Assembly: GCA_944389505.1 (NCBI GenBank)
Contig: CALXMP010000007.1
Coordinates: forward strand, 28,889 to 92,888
DNA length: 64,000 nt
Source of the DNA: an uncultured Spirochaetaceae bacterium
GTDB taxonomy: Bacteria; Spirochaetota; Spirochaetia; Sphaerochaetales; Sphaerochaetaceae
Reading direction: 5' to 3'
The notes under the pieces are model-generated. The model saw nothing but the letters and a program-made list of their open reading frames with translations. It searched no databases and was not told the DNA's origin. Both the position numbers and the translations under genes were made by a program. Below, one piece after another: positions 8,607 to 17,606 of the stretch (the stretch's first letter is position 1; every line of letters begins with the position of its first letter).

Positions 8607-9638
8607 ATGCCAATTACATCAAAAGAGGCGCTTTCCAAGGCAATAAGGCTTACTGAAAGCGAGGAGAACTGGGAAGAGAACGGCAGCAGCACCCTCCCCC
8701 TGCTCATATCCGACCACATTGCATCGATGCTCTCAATACCGGAGATCAGAAGGCAGTTCGTGCCGTCATGCGAGGAGAATAAGGATGAAGAAGGGAATCT
8801 CGACCCGCTCGAGGAGGAAGCCCATGAGAAGGCAGGAAGGCTTATCCACCGCTATCATAACAGAGCCGCATTCCTTGTAACGGACAGATGCTTCTCTTAC
8901 TGCAGGCACTGCTTCAGAAGAAGGTTCACAGGCTCGCTTACAGGGCCGGCCTCCGAAGAGGAGATCCGCGACGCCGCAGATTATATCAGCAGCCACAGCG
9001 AGATAAAGGAAATCCTCCTTACCGGAGGTGACATGTTCACCCTCTCTGATGACCATATAGACACCCTCCTGGGCATATTCAAAGACAGCTGCCCCGATGT
9101 TATATTCCGGCTCTGCACAAGAGCTGCTGCAGTCTATCCTGAGCGCTTCACGGATAGGCTCTTCTCCATTATAAAGAAGCACCAGACAGGAGCGCCGTTC
9201 TATCTCATGACACAGTTCAATCACCCCGCTGAACTGACGGATGAGGCTATTAAGGCAGTCAATGGCTTTCTCGATCTCGGTATTCCGGCAATGAACCAGA
9301 GCGTGCTTCTCAGGGGTGTCAATGATGATTCCGATACTCTCATAGAGCTATGCAACAAGCTCCTGTACTACAGGATAAAGCCCTACTACCTATTCCAGGG
9401 AGATCTGGTACGCGGCACGCACCACCTCAGGGTGCCTATAGAGAAAGGTCTGGAGATTGAGAAGAGGATGAGGATAGAGCTGTCAGGGCTCGGCATGCCC
9501 CAATACACGATCGATCTTCCGGATGGCGGCGGGAAGGTAATACTCACGGAAAACCATCTCGTAACGAAAAAGGGCCATGAATATATCTTCACGGCCCCTG
9601 AAGGTGGGACTAGAGCTTATCCAGACCCGGTCAGTTGA
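8607..9638 (+). CDS. Lysine 2,3-aminomutase-like radical SAM enzyme (KamA/EpmB family)
   Basis: At 343 residues it has the short EpmB-like length rather than the longer KamA length. The radical-SAM cluster motif CFSYCRHC lies at residues 95-102 and is followed by FRRRFTG. LTGGDMF is the SAM-binding GGD motif. DLPDGGGK near residue 310 carries the lysine expected to hold pyridoxal phosphate. The family converts L-lysine to beta-lysine, either free or for modifying elongation factor P. No EF-P, EpmA or beta-lysine acetyltransferase gene lies nearby, so the choice stays open. The 3' end overlaps the convergent gene by 8 bp. Confidence 0.85.
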   Translation: MPITSKEALSKAIRLTESEENWEENGSSTLPLLISDHIASMLSIPEIRRQFVPSCEENKDEEGNLDPLEEEAHEKAGRLIHRYHNRAAFLVTDRCFSYCRHCFRRRFTGSLTGPASEEEIRDAADYISSHSEIKEILLTGGDMFTLSDDHIDTLLGIFKDSCPDVIFRLCTRAAAVYPERFTDRLFSIIKKHQTGAPFYLMTQFNHPAELTDEAIKAVNGFLDLGIPAMNQSVLLRGVNDDSDTLIELCNKLLYYRIKPYYLFQGDLVRGTHHLRVPIEKGLEIEKRMRIELSGLGMPQYTIDLPDGGGKVILTENHLVTKKGHEYIFTAPEGGTRAYPDPVS

Positions 9639-11004
9639 TGAAGGCTGAGAGTCGATCAAGCTCTCTCTGCCTCATCTCCTCCCTCGCTCTGTTGTAGTCC
9701 TCCTGCGAGGCATCCTTTGAAACTGCAGGCTCTCCGGAGAATACCGGAGCTGATATCCGCTCCTTCGCAGGCGTCACGCCAGCAGGAATCTCTTCCTCCT
9801 CAGCAGGAACTGATGCAGGAGCAGGAGCTCCATAGTGCGAGAGATAGTAGCTTATGACATCCTCAGCGATATAATCGCGGTACTTATCGTAAAGTGCTGT
9901 GGCGACGGCCTCCGCATCGATCTCCTCCGTCTCAGGAAGGGCTGCCATTATCTCATTTGAGATATCCTCGATGATGTATCCGCGGTTTGCTTCATAAAGA
10001 GCTGCGAGAATGCTATCCATCCTCAGGAGAGCAGCCTGCTCTCCACTGTCCATTGCATTGTATCTCTCTATTGCCTCTCCGATGACATCCTCTGCGATAA
10101 CACCCTTATTCTCTTCATACAGCGAAGAGAAGATAGCATCGTAATCAACAGGCTCTTCATCAGGGATTGATGACAGGATATCTGCAGCTACTGCATCCCT
10201 GTTCTCTGCGTAGATCATAGCAGCAAGAGCCCTGACTCCAAGAAGCTCAGCCTTATCCTCATCGCTGAGGGATCCATACTCAGAGACAGCCTTCCTTATG
10301 ACATCATCGGCAAGAGCATCTCCGTATTCATCATAGAGCAGAAGGATTATATCCTCGGCGCCAAGGAGAGCAGACTTCTCCTCAGCAGAGAGCGCTGAAT
10401 ATTCAGCGACAGCCTTGTCGATTGCATCGGACGCAATCTGCTCCTTATTGCTCTCATAGAATGCCAGGATAGCATTCTCGATAGCGCTCTTCTGCACAGC
10501 AGGGATTGTAAGCGAACTGCTGATTATCGAGACAATTCTGTCGGTTGCATCGGCAAATGCGCCAGGATCTGAAGTTCCGAGCCTTGAAGCCACTGTCTCC
10601 GCAATCCTGTCTATGTTCTCATCGGTGACAATCCTTGAAACAGCTTCCTCGACCCCGCGCTCCTGAAGCTCTGCGAGAATCGATGCGGCTTCCTCTCCAT
10701 TTACCCATTCGGTAACATACTCAGGAACCACGGACTCAATCGACGATGAGACAGAACCGATGAACTCCTCATCAGAAAGAAGGAGCTCCTTGACTTTCTC
10801 AGCCATCCTCTCCTCTTCGGTCAGTGTCCTGACATCTGTCTCAAGCGGTTCAGCGACAGAAAGCAGTGGCTCCTGCTGCCTGGCTCTGGCTGCTGCAAGC
10901 ACCTCGCTCTCCGTTCCTGGTCTAACAGCCAGCATAGCTATGAATGTGACAACCGCCAGAACTGCGGTAATCGAAAGCAATATGATACGCGTTTTTCTGC
11001 CCAT
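9631..11004 (-). CDS. Membrane-anchored acidic repeat protein of unknown function
   Basis: This 457-residue protein is not recognised. It begins with a short basic stretch and one hydrophobic segment (about residues 6-26, a signal anchor), then is almost entirely helical, acidic and rich in Ala, Glu and Ile. At least four degenerate repeats of the form LYxxNRGxIAEDVIxEAIxxYxxLSxEEKAxLLG are visible between about residues 190 and 400. A Pro/Glu linker and an Arg/Glu-rich coil (EEMRQRELDRLSAF) end it. The start is set at the ATG with AGAGGCGGA upstream, 11 codons inside the longest frame. A structural or envelope-spanning role is possible but unproven. Confidence 0.72.
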   Translation of the reverse strand: MGRKTRIILLSITAVLAVVTFIAMLAVRPGTESEVLAAARARQQEPLLSVAEPLETDVRTLTEEERMAEKVKELLLSDEEFIGSVSSSIESVVPEYVTEWVNGEEAASILAELQERGVEEAVSRIVTDENIDRIAETVASRLGTSDPGAFADATDRIVSIISSSLTIPAVQKSAIENAILAFYESNKEQIASDAIDKAVAEYSALSAEEKSALLGAEDIILLLYDEYGDALADDVIRKAVSEYGSLSDEDKAELLGVRALAAMIYAENRDAVAADILSSIPDEEPVDYDAIFSSLYEENKGVIAEDVIGEAIERYNAMDSGEQAALLRMDSILAALYEANRGYIIEDISNEIMAALPETEEIDAEAVATALYDKYRDYIAEDVISYYLSHYGAPAPASVPAEEEEIPAGVTPAKERISAPVFSGEPAVSKDASQEDYNRAREEMRQRELDRLSAFIN

Positions 11005-11081
11005 TATTCCGCCTCTTTGAAAAGAATAACACAGCATTTGCTCACTTGTCGACGGAAAAGACAGGGACTAATTCCAAAGAC

Positions 11082-11113
11082 GGGCCATAGCCGCACAGGC
11101 TAAGCTATGACCC
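11082..11113 (-). repeat. Conserved-loop hairpin, copy 1
   Basis: On the minus strand GGGTCATAG and CTATGGCCC pair over 9 bp, including one G-T wobble that would be an A-C mismatch on the plus strand, around the 14-nt loop CTTAGCCTGTGCGG. It lies about 80 nt after the coaE stop codon. The following bases (GTCTTTGG) give only a weak T-run, so it is either a poor terminator or an RNA processing/stability element. Confidence 0.75.
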
Positions 11114-11193
11114 AGCATTGATATCAGGAAAGGAACGCAAGTTCCCTTCTCTGGCAGAGATTATACAGGCAATGGCCTACCGGGGGGAAGGGT

Positions 11194-11775
11194 TCAGAGA
11201 GAGGAAGCGAAGAACAATGACTGCTGCCTAAGATTATCCTCATCCCCGTCATTGAGTATCGTCACCATCCTGCGTCCGCATGAGAACAGGCTCTCCCCGA
11301 TCTCCTTCTGAGCATCCGACCGCGCCCTGAAAGCTTCCGGGGTCATACCATCCCTCTGGAGCGCACGCTCAAGCCTCTTCTCATATGGAGCGATGACGAG
11401 CACAACGATATCGCAATGGGGAACGAACCCCATGCTCTCAAGAAGTGCAGCGTTGATCACAGCATGAAGTCCTTCAGCAGAGGCCTTCTCCGCCTCGGAA
11501 AGAGCCTTTTCCTTCATCCATGGATGGGTTATAGAATTGAGAATGGCGAGTTTATCAGAATCGGAGAAGACAATCGGACCGAGAATCTTCCTGTCCACGC
11601 TGCCATCATCCTTCAGTATCCTGTCACCGAAAGCCTTTACGAGAGCATCTCTGTTCATTGCTAGCGCCTCATGTCCAAGCTTATCCACATCAATGATGAA
11701 GAAACGCTCAGAAGGTAGGAGCGACGCGAATAGATCCTTCCCCGCGCATGATTTCCCTGTAAGCCCTATGACCAT
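11194..11775 (-). CDS. coaE: Dephospho-CoA kinase
   Basis: This 193-residue P-loop kinase performs the last step of coenzyme A synthesis. It shows the P-loop GLTGKSCAGKD, the VDKLGHEAL segment (family DxxxH/D) and a lid-like region rich in Arg (LERALQRDGM, ARSDAQ). Its ATG overlaps the polA stop in a TGATG arrangement, so translation is coupled. This polA-coaE order is common in spirochaetes and several other phyla. Confidence 0.92.
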   Translation of the reverse strand: MVIGLTGKSCAGKDLFASLLPSERFFIIDVDKLGHEALAMNRDALVKAFGDRILKDDGSVDRKILGPIVFSDSDKLAILNSITHPWMKEKALSEAEKASAEGLHAVINAALLESMGFVPHCDIVVLVIAPYEKRLERALQRDGMTPEAFRARSDAQKEIGESLFSCGRRMVTILNDGDEDNLRQQSLFFASSL

Positions 11776-14486
11776 CAGTGCATATCCCCCCAGGAGGAAC
11801 CGAATTCAAGCGAAGCCCTGAGCGGGACGGAAAGCTGAACAGCTCCCTCCATCTCATGCTTCACAAGCGCTTCCATCTCCTCTTTCTCATCAACAGGAAC
11901 CTCGAATATGAGCTCATCATGGACCTGCAGGAGCATACGGGATTCAAGACCTTTCTCCCTTATAGCTCTGTCTATCCCGATCATAGCCTTCTTCATTATC
12001 TCCGCGGCCGTACCCTGGATCACTGTATTCACTGCAACGCGCTCTGCCCCAGCCTTCTCCACTTTATTGGAGCTGTTGATGCCGAGCACTTCCCTTATAT
12101 GCCCCGATGCAGTCTTCACATAGCCATGCTCAGAAGCGTAGGCATTGACCTTATCCACGAATGTCCTGACACCTGAATACCTGTCGAAGTACTTCTTTAT
12201 GAACTCCGAAGCCTCGCTGCGAGATATCCCAAGCTCATTTGAGAGCCTGAATGCAGACATACCGTACATGATTCCGAAGTTTATCGTTTTCGCAATACGC
12301 CTCTCCGTTGCATCGATGGCATCAAGATCCTTGGAGAATATCATTGAAGCGGTATACCGGTGGACATCGGTACCGCTGATGAAAGCGTTCCTGAGCCCTT
12401 CATCCCCGCTCATATGGGCAAGCACAACAAGTTCGACCTGGGAATAATCTGCAGAGAGGAATACCGTTCCTTCGGCAGGTGTGAATGCGCTTCTGATCAT
12501 GCGTCCTTCATCGGTGCGGACAGGAATATTCTGCAGATTCGGATTGCGCGACGAGAGACGGCCTGTGGCAGTTCCTGTCTGCAGGAATGATGTATGGATC
12601 CTTCCATCGGCATCGGCAAGCGATGGGAGCACATCGATATAAGTGCTCATCAGCTTAGAGAGCTGTCTGTACTCCAGAATATGCTCAATGAACTTTCCGC
12701 CAGTGCTTCTCAGTCCTTCAAGTGTTGCCGTATCGGTGGAATAGCCATACTGCGTCTTCTTCCCGGCAGGAAGCGACATCTCCTCGAAAAGGACCTTGGA
12801 AAGCTGTCTGGTACTATTGAGATTGAACTCATGGCCAGCCATCCTGTAGATCTCATTGACAAGATCGTCCACGCGCTTCCCGCATTCCTCGCTCAGTGCC
12901 CTGATGCGCTCATCGGAAAGATGTATTCCACGCCTTTCCATTCCTGCAAGTATGCGGATCAAAGGCAGCTCGTACTCATTGAATACACCCATGAGCGACC
13001 GCTCCTCAAGCTTTGCTGAAAGCAGGAGATAGAGCCTGTATGCCATATCGCTGTCCTCGGCAGCATACGCGGTTGCCTTATCGAGAGGCACGGACGAGAA
13101 TGGCATACCCTTCTCCACAACATCCTCATAGCGTATTGTCTGGTGCGCAAGGTATCTGGAGGAGAGCTCATCGAGATTATAGACATTGGCATTCGAATCC
13201 AGAAGCCATGCCGCAATCATCGTATCAAAGTGTATGCGCTTTATATCCGACCCAAGATTCCATATAGCCTTGAGATCATACTTCACATTCTGGTTTATTA
13301 CCGCAAGGCGGCCAGAGGCAAGGAACTCATCGAAAAGCTCTCTCACGCTCTCTGCAGAGAGATACGGCTCTCCCCCCGCAATCAGCGGAGCATAGTATGC
13401 GACACCCTCCTCGAAGGAGAAGGAGAATCCGACTATCGAGGCATCTTCCTCAAGCCCTGTCGTCTCCGTGTCGAGGGCAATAAGCCCACCTGCGCTTTCA
13501 GCCTTTTCGAAGAGAGTCCTGACATCATCGATTGCCGTGATGGCTTTGTAGACACCCTTCTTGTCCTCAGGGATAGCATCATCGGAGGGAACGGAAGGAA
13601 TCCTTCCATCCTGCTTTATCCTCTTCAGGAGAGTACGGCATCCGTAGCGCTCGAAATCGGGAGCCGCTGCCGCCGTATCGATTCTCTCAGAGCTTATCGA
13701 CGAGAAGGTGAACCCATCAGGGAGAGCATCCGACCTGAGCACGATAAGACGCTTCGAGAGCTCTGCATCGCTCCTTCCTTCCTCCAGCTTCTTCCGCATG
13801 CCTGCCGGGAGCATATCAAGATGCCTGTAGATACCATCAAGCGTCTCATACTCCGAAAGAAGCTTCACAGCTCCCTTCTCACCCAGCCCCTTTATACCAG
13901 GGATATTATCGGCTTTATCACCTATTATCGTGAGGTAGTCCACGATCTGGTCAGGCCTGACACCATACTCCTTCCTGACCTCCTCTGCATCATACAACCT
14001 GTACTCCTTCCCTCCCTTCTGCGGTGGACGCAGAGCGGAGACAGTGGGAGAGACTAGCTGCATCAGATCCTTATCGGCAGTGACCATCACGGAGTGCATC
14101 CCTTCTTCAGTTGCCAAGGCAACAAGCGATGCGATCATATCATCGGCCTCGAATCCCTCTCTTGAGACAACGGGAACGCCCATCCTGCAAAGCGTCTCCT
14201 TTATCATCGGGACCTGTGCATGGAGATCCTCAGGAGCCTTATCCCTGTTCGCTTTGTACTCTGGGTACATCTCATGCCTGAATGTAGGCTTCCGCTCATC
14301 CATGACGACAGCAAGATAATCGGCATTATGCTGTCCCATCAAGGAGAACAGCGTCGAGAAGAAGCCGAAATACGCACTTATGTTGGTTCCGTCCGGCGCT
14401 GTCAGCGGATTGGACAGATGAGCGAAATAATTCCTGTAGATAACAGAGTATCCATCGATTATGTAAAGCTTAGAACAGTTTTCCAT
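11775..14486 (-). CDS. polA: DNA polymerase I
   Basis: The 903-residue enzyme has all three classical parts. The 5'-3' exonuclease (about 1-290) shows YLTIIGDKADNIPGIKGLGEKGAVKLL. The 3'-5' proofreading domain keeps its acidic residues (ALDTETTGLEED), unlike some PolA lineages that have lost them. The polymerase domain shows SADYSQVELVVLAHMSGD (motif A), RRIAKTINFGIMYGMSAFRLS (motif B) and LLQVHDELIFEVP (motif C). It functions in Okazaki fragment maturation and repair. Its start overlaps the upstream metallo-hydrolase stop and its stop overlaps coaE. Confidence 0.97.
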   Translation of the reverse strand: MENCSKLYIIDGYSVIYRNYFAHLSNPLTAPDGTNISAYFGFFSTLFSLMGQHNADYLAVVMDERKPTFRHEMYPEYKANRDKAPEDLHAQVPMIKETLCRMGVPVVSREGFEADDMIASLVALATEEGMHSVMVTADKDLMQLVSPTVSALRPPQKGGKEYRLYDAEEVRKEYGVRPDQIVDYLTIIGDKADNIPGIKGLGEKGAVKLLSEYETLDGIYRHLDMLPAGMRKKLEEGRSDAELSKRLIVLRSDALPDGFTFSSISSERIDTAAAAPDFERYGCRTLLKRIKQDGRIPSVPSDDAIPEDKKGVYKAITAIDDVRTLFEKAESAGGLIALDTETTGLEEDASIVGFSFSFEEGVAYYAPLIAGGEPYLSAESVRELFDEFLASGRLAVINQNVKYDLKAIWNLGSDIKRIHFDTMIAAWLLDSNANVYNLDELSSRYLAHQTIRYEDVVEKGMPFSSVPLDKATAYAAEDSDMAYRLYLLLSAKLEERSLMGVFNEYELPLIRILAGMERRGIHLSDERIRALSEECGKRVDDLVNEIYRMAGHEFNLNSTRQLSKVLFEEMSLPAGKKTQYGYSTDTATLEGLRSTGGKFIEHILEYRQLSKLMSTYIDVLPSLADADGRIHTSFLQTGTATGRLSSRNPNLQNIPVRTDEGRMIRSAFTPAEGTVFLSADYSQVELVVLAHMSGDEGLRNAFISGTDVHRYTASMIFSKDLDAIDATERRIAKTINFGIMYGMSAFRLSNELGISRSEASEFIKKYFDRYSGVRTFVDKVNAYASEHGYVKTASGHIREVLGINSSNKVEKAGAERVAVNTVIQGTAAEIMKKAMIGIDRAIREKGLESRMLLQVHDELIFEVPVDEKEEMEALVKHEMEGAVQLSVPLRASLEFGSSWGDMH

Positions 14487-15247
14487 CAGTCAACCTCGAT
14501 CTCAAGACCATCATAAGCGCTCTCGGCATATGGAGCAAACCGCCTCTGGATATCGCTATAGCTGGTCTCATGGTTAATATGCGTGAAATATACCTTCTCC
14601 GCACCTATGGTCCTTGCCGCCTCAGCTGCCTGCTGGAATGTGAAATGGCTCCAGTGGGGCCTGTCCCTCAGCGCTCCTATTATAAGGGTGCGGACGCCTT
14701 CAAGCCTTTCTCTGTTCTCATCCCACAGAATATCCGAGACATCGGTAAGGTATGCGGCGCTTCCGAATCTGTAGCCAGCGATGCGCATCATGCCATGCAT
14801 GACCGGGATGGCGGTGAAGACAATGCTTCCTACGCTGAACTGCTCTCCTTCTCCTACGGTATTGCGCTCAAGCTGCGGGGCACCTTTGTAAGGAAGAGTC
14901 TGGAATGCATACGGGAAAATCCTGGAGATGGTATCGAGCACGCTCTGGAATCCATATATCGGGAAACGCCCAGATGAGGAGAACACCCTCAGATCATCCA
15001 GCCCCATCAAGTGGTCTGCGTGCGCATGGGTATACAGCACACCATCAAGATGGGTTATACCGGCACCAAGCGCCTGGAGCCTGAACTCGCACCCTGTATC
15101 GATGACAACTGCGGTATCGCCATCCTCTATGAGAATCGAAGAGCGCATACGTCTGTCATGGGGATCGGAAGATGTGCATACAGGGCAACTGCAGCCAATG
15201 ACAGGCACGCCATGGCTCGTCCCCGTTCCGAGGAAGAGAATCCTCAT
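14486..15247 (-). CDS. Metallo-beta-lactamase fold hydrolase (PhnP-like)
   Basis: This 253-residue protein opens with MRILFLGTGTSHGVPVIGC and carries CSCPVC, a cysteine set typical of PhnP-like members. The zinc motif THAHADHLMGLDD and later histidines (PVMHG, FTHINHE) complete the binuclear site. PhnP acts as a phosphodiesterase on cyclic ribose phosphates, but related proteins have other substrates and no phn genes are nearby. It is embedded between a small membrane protein (ATGA overlap) and polA (TGATG overlap). Confidence 0.88.
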   Translation of the reverse strand: MRILFLGTGTSHGVPVIGCSCPVCTSSDPHDRRMRSSILIEDGDTAVVIDTGCEFRLQALGAGITHLDGVLYTHAHADHLMGLDDLRVFSSSGRFPIYGFQSVLDTISRIFPYAFQTLPYKGAPQLERNTVGEGEQFSVGSIVFTAIPVMHGMMRIAGYRFGSAAYLTDVSDILWDENRERLEGVRTLIIGALRDRPHWSHFTFQQAAEAARTIGAEKVYFTHINHETSYSDIQRRFAPYAESAYDGLEIEVD

Positions 15248-15606
15248 TCAGCCTCCTGAAGCTCTCCGGCAAGCACCTCTTCGAATGATGCGGCACCTGA
15301 CCTGGCAGCTTCAGCAGCAGTCTCTATACTGCTCAGTCCCTCCTCCGAGGTGATGAATGCCCAGAGCTCGCCAGCATTGTCGCCAAGAGCCTCCAGAAGA
15401 GCAGGAACGCTATCAGAGAGCTCATGCTTCGTCTCGGATGAGACAGGAAGGCTGTCAATCGCAGTCTCTATCACCGTCTCCTGGCTGAAAGCAATCCCGA
15501 AGAACTTCATTGAGACCTCGGGAACAAAGAAATAGATTATGAAGTAAACGGCTATCGAAAGAAAGAAAAGCCCGATGAAGCCGCCTATGTATTTTCTTAT
15601 CGCCAT
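15244..15606 (-). CDS. Small membrane-anchored protein of unknown function
   Basis: This 120-residue protein has one strong transmembrane segment (about residues 8-28, GGFIGLFFLSIAVYFIIYFF) and then an acidic helical domain rich in Ala/Glu/Ser. No family is recognised. Its layout, an N-terminal anchor with an acidic helical tail, resembles that of the larger protein at 9631-11004. It is the first gene of the coupled string with the metallo-hydrolase, polA and coaE. A TATGAT box lies exactly 6 nt before its ATG, so it may have its own leaderless promoter as well as read-through from nadE. Confidence 0.72.
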   Translation of the reverse strand: MAIRKYIGGFIGLFFLSIAVYFIIYFFVPEVSMKFFGIAFSQETVIETAIDSLPVSSETKHELSDSVPALLEALGDNAGELWAFITSEEGLSSIETAAEAARSGAASFEEVLAGELQEAE

Positions 15607-15612
15607 AGCTCA

Positions 15613-15618
15613 ATCATA
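15613..15618 (-). promoter_or_regulatory. Candidate internal leaderless promoter
   Basis: On the minus strand TATGAT is followed by 6 nt (TGAGCT) and the ATG at 15606; no ribosome binding site is seen. A TTACAG is 17 bp upstream. Lies between nadE and the small membrane protein gene. Confidence 0.45.
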
Positions 15619-15629
15619 CCTTAAACAGA

Positions 15630-17540
15630 CTATATCTGTAAGGCCTCTGCCTCCTCTATCCATGCTGACGCCGATGCGTCGGAAGGCATTCTCCAGTCCG
15701 ATCTCGGCGACAGCGTCACTGTTCCAACCTTAGGCCCATCGGGCAGGCAGCTCCTCTTGAACTGCTGCGCGAAGAAACGGCGGATGAAGATAACGAGCCA
15801 CTTCTTTATAACATCCCTGCCATATACATCCTTGAACGCAACCGATGCAAGGCGGAAGATCTTCCCTGGGGCGAAGCCGAAACGGACCAGATAGTAGAGG
15901 AAGAAGTCATGGAGCTCATACGGTCCAACTATGTCCTCTGTTCTCTGCGAGATGACACCATCCTTGGCAGGAAGCAGCTCAGGAGAGACTGGGGTATCGA
16001 GGATATCATAGAGAACAGCAGATGAGCCGTCGGAGGCTGTATCGGCAGCATAGCGCACAAGATAACGTACGAGTGTCTTGGGTATCGAGGCATTGACACC
16101 ATACATGCTCATATGATCCCCGTTGTATGTCGCCCAGCCGAGAGCGAGCTCTGAGAGATCGCCGGTGCCTATTACCATTCCACCGTTCTTGTTCGCGATA
16201 TCCATAAGGACCTGAGTCCTCTCCCTTGCCTGTGCATTCTCATATGTTACGCTGTGGTCATCCTCGCTGTGCCCGATATCCCTGAAATGGGACAGCACGC
16301 TCTCCTTTATATCGATCTCCATGAACGAAGTGCCCAGTGCTCTGGCAAGGAGCTCTGCATTGTTGCGTGTCCTCTTCGTCGTACCGAAGCATGGCATCGT
16401 AACAGCGATTATGTCCTCCTGAGGCCTACCCATCATCGAGAACGATCTCGAAGCTACAAGAAGTGCAAGCGTCGAATCGAGGCCACCGGAGAGACCGATA
16501 ACGGCCTTTGCAGAATGAGAGGCCTCAAAACGCCTCATAAGGCCTATTGCCTGAAGGGTGAGTATCTTCCGGCAACGCTCATCCCTCTCCTTTCCATCCG
16601 CAGGAACGAACGGATGCATGGGGATATTCCTTGTCAGCACGCATTCCCTTTCCCCGTTATCGATATCAACAAACTCATATTCAGAAGCGGATAATGGGAA
16701 TGTATTCATCCTTGTGCGCTCATATGAGAGCCTATCTGTATCTATTTCTGAGATGATATATGTCCCTGAAGAGAATGAGGAGGATGCGAGCACCGTCCCG
16801 TTCTCAGCAATCATATTGCTCCCTGTGAAGACCATATCGGTGGTGCTCTCTCCAAAGGATGCATCCGCATAGACATAGCCAGCGGCAAGCTTCGCGGACT
16901 GCATTGCGACAAGACTGCGCCTGTACTCCTCCTTCCCTATGATCTCATCGGAGGCCGAAGGATTGAGTATGACAGTCGCTCCTGCTCCTGCCAGTCCAAT
17001 AGAAGGGCTGTCCGGAACCCAGAGATCCTCACAGATCTCGCAACCCACAAGAAGGGTGGAAGGATGGGCAAAGCGCAGAATGGTGAAACGGCCGAATGGA
17101 ACCATCTCTCCTCTGAAGATGACATTCTCATTCCTCTCCGGTGCAGGAGCGAACCAGCGTCCCTCGTAGAACTCCCCATACATCGGAATATTCTTCTTAG
17201 GGATGATGGCCATGACCCTCCCTTTATGCATTGCGACAGCTGTATTGTACAGCTTGCCGTCCTTAATATACGGATAGCCTACCACCACAAGCGCATCCAT
17301 TGAGGATGTCGCGGCAAGAATGCTGTCCAGGGCACTGTCCGAAGCTCTCTGGAGAGTCTTCTGGAAGAAGAGATCCGCCGAGGTATACCCGGGGATTGAG
17401 AGCTCTGGGAAGAGTATGATCGTAGCACCATCATCATAGGCTCTGCAGGCAAGCTTTATGATGCCATCGGCATTGAAAGCAGGATCTGCCGGTCTGAGAT
17501 CCGGAGAAGCTGCGGCAATCTTAACGAATCCATCACGCAT
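15630..17540 (-). CDS. nadE: Glutamine-dependent NAD+ synthetase
   Basis: The 636-residue enzyme amidates nicotinic acid adenine dinucleotide with glutamine-derived ammonia. The N-terminal nitrilase-type glutaminase domain (1-270) has the catalytic Glu in FPELSIPGY, the Lys in IPKKNIPMYGEFYE and the Cys in VGCEICEDLW. The C-terminal synthetase has the PP-loop GLSGGLDSTLALL and TGDLSELALGWATYNGDHMSMY. Length fits the glutamine-dependent class. A TGC-TAACAT box ends 6 nt before the ATG and no ribosome binding site is visible, so it appears to be leaderless. Confidence 0.96.
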   Translation of the reverse strand: MRDGFVKIAAASPDLRPADPAFNADGIIKLACRAYDDGATIILFPELSIPGYTSADLFFQKTLQRASDSALDSILAATSSMDALVVVGYPYIKDGKLYNTAVAMHKGRVMAIIPKKNIPMYGEFYEGRWFAPAPERNENVIFRGEMVPFGRFTILRFAHPSTLLVGCEICEDLWVPDSPSIGLAGAGATVILNPSASDEIIGKEEYRRSLVAMQSAKLAAGYVYADASFGESTTDMVFTGSNMIAENGTVLASSSFSSGTYIISEIDTDRLSYERTRMNTFPLSASEYEFVDIDNGERECVLTRNIPMHPFVPADGKERDERCRKILTLQAIGLMRRFEASHSAKAVIGLSGGLDSTLALLVASRSFSMMGRPQEDIIAVTMPCFGTTKRTRNNAELLARALGTSFMEIDIKESVLSHFRDIGHSEDDHSVTYENAQARERTQVLMDIANKNGGMVIGTGDLSELALGWATYNGDHMSMYGVNASIPKTLVRYLVRYAADTASDGSSAVLYDILDTPVSPELLPAKDGVISQRTEDIVGPYELHDFFLYYLVRFGFAPGKIFRLASVAFKDVYGRDVIKKWLVIFIRRFFAQQFKRSCLPDGPKVGTVTLSPRSDWRMPSDASASAWIEEAEALQI

Positions 17541-17546
17541 GGCATA

Positions 17547-17555
17547 ATGTTAGCA
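17547..17555 (-). promoter_or_regulatory. Extended -10 promoter of nadE, predicted leaderless
   Basis: On the minus strand TGC-TAACAT, then 6 nt (TATGCC), then the nadE ATG at 17540. There is no recognisable -35 box and no Shine-Dalgarno sequence. Confidence 0.5.
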
Positions 17556-17575
17556 CATCCGACGGGCAAGTCATA

Positions 17576-17584
17576 TGCTATAAT
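17576..17584 (+). promoter_or_regulatory. Extended -10 promoter of the GH2-like gene
   Basis: TGC-TATAAT is a perfect extended -10. The expected start near 17591 gives a short leader with GGAGGAG before the ATG at 17607. It is divergent from the nadE promoter. Confidence 0.55.
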
Positions 17585-17606
17585 GACAGGAAGATCCGGA
17601 GGAGCA

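Noticed and set aside
11082..11113. Integron attC site or tRNA-like structure
   Set aside because: No attC core motifs, no integrase gene and no cloverleaf; the invariant loop with variable stem does not match either class.
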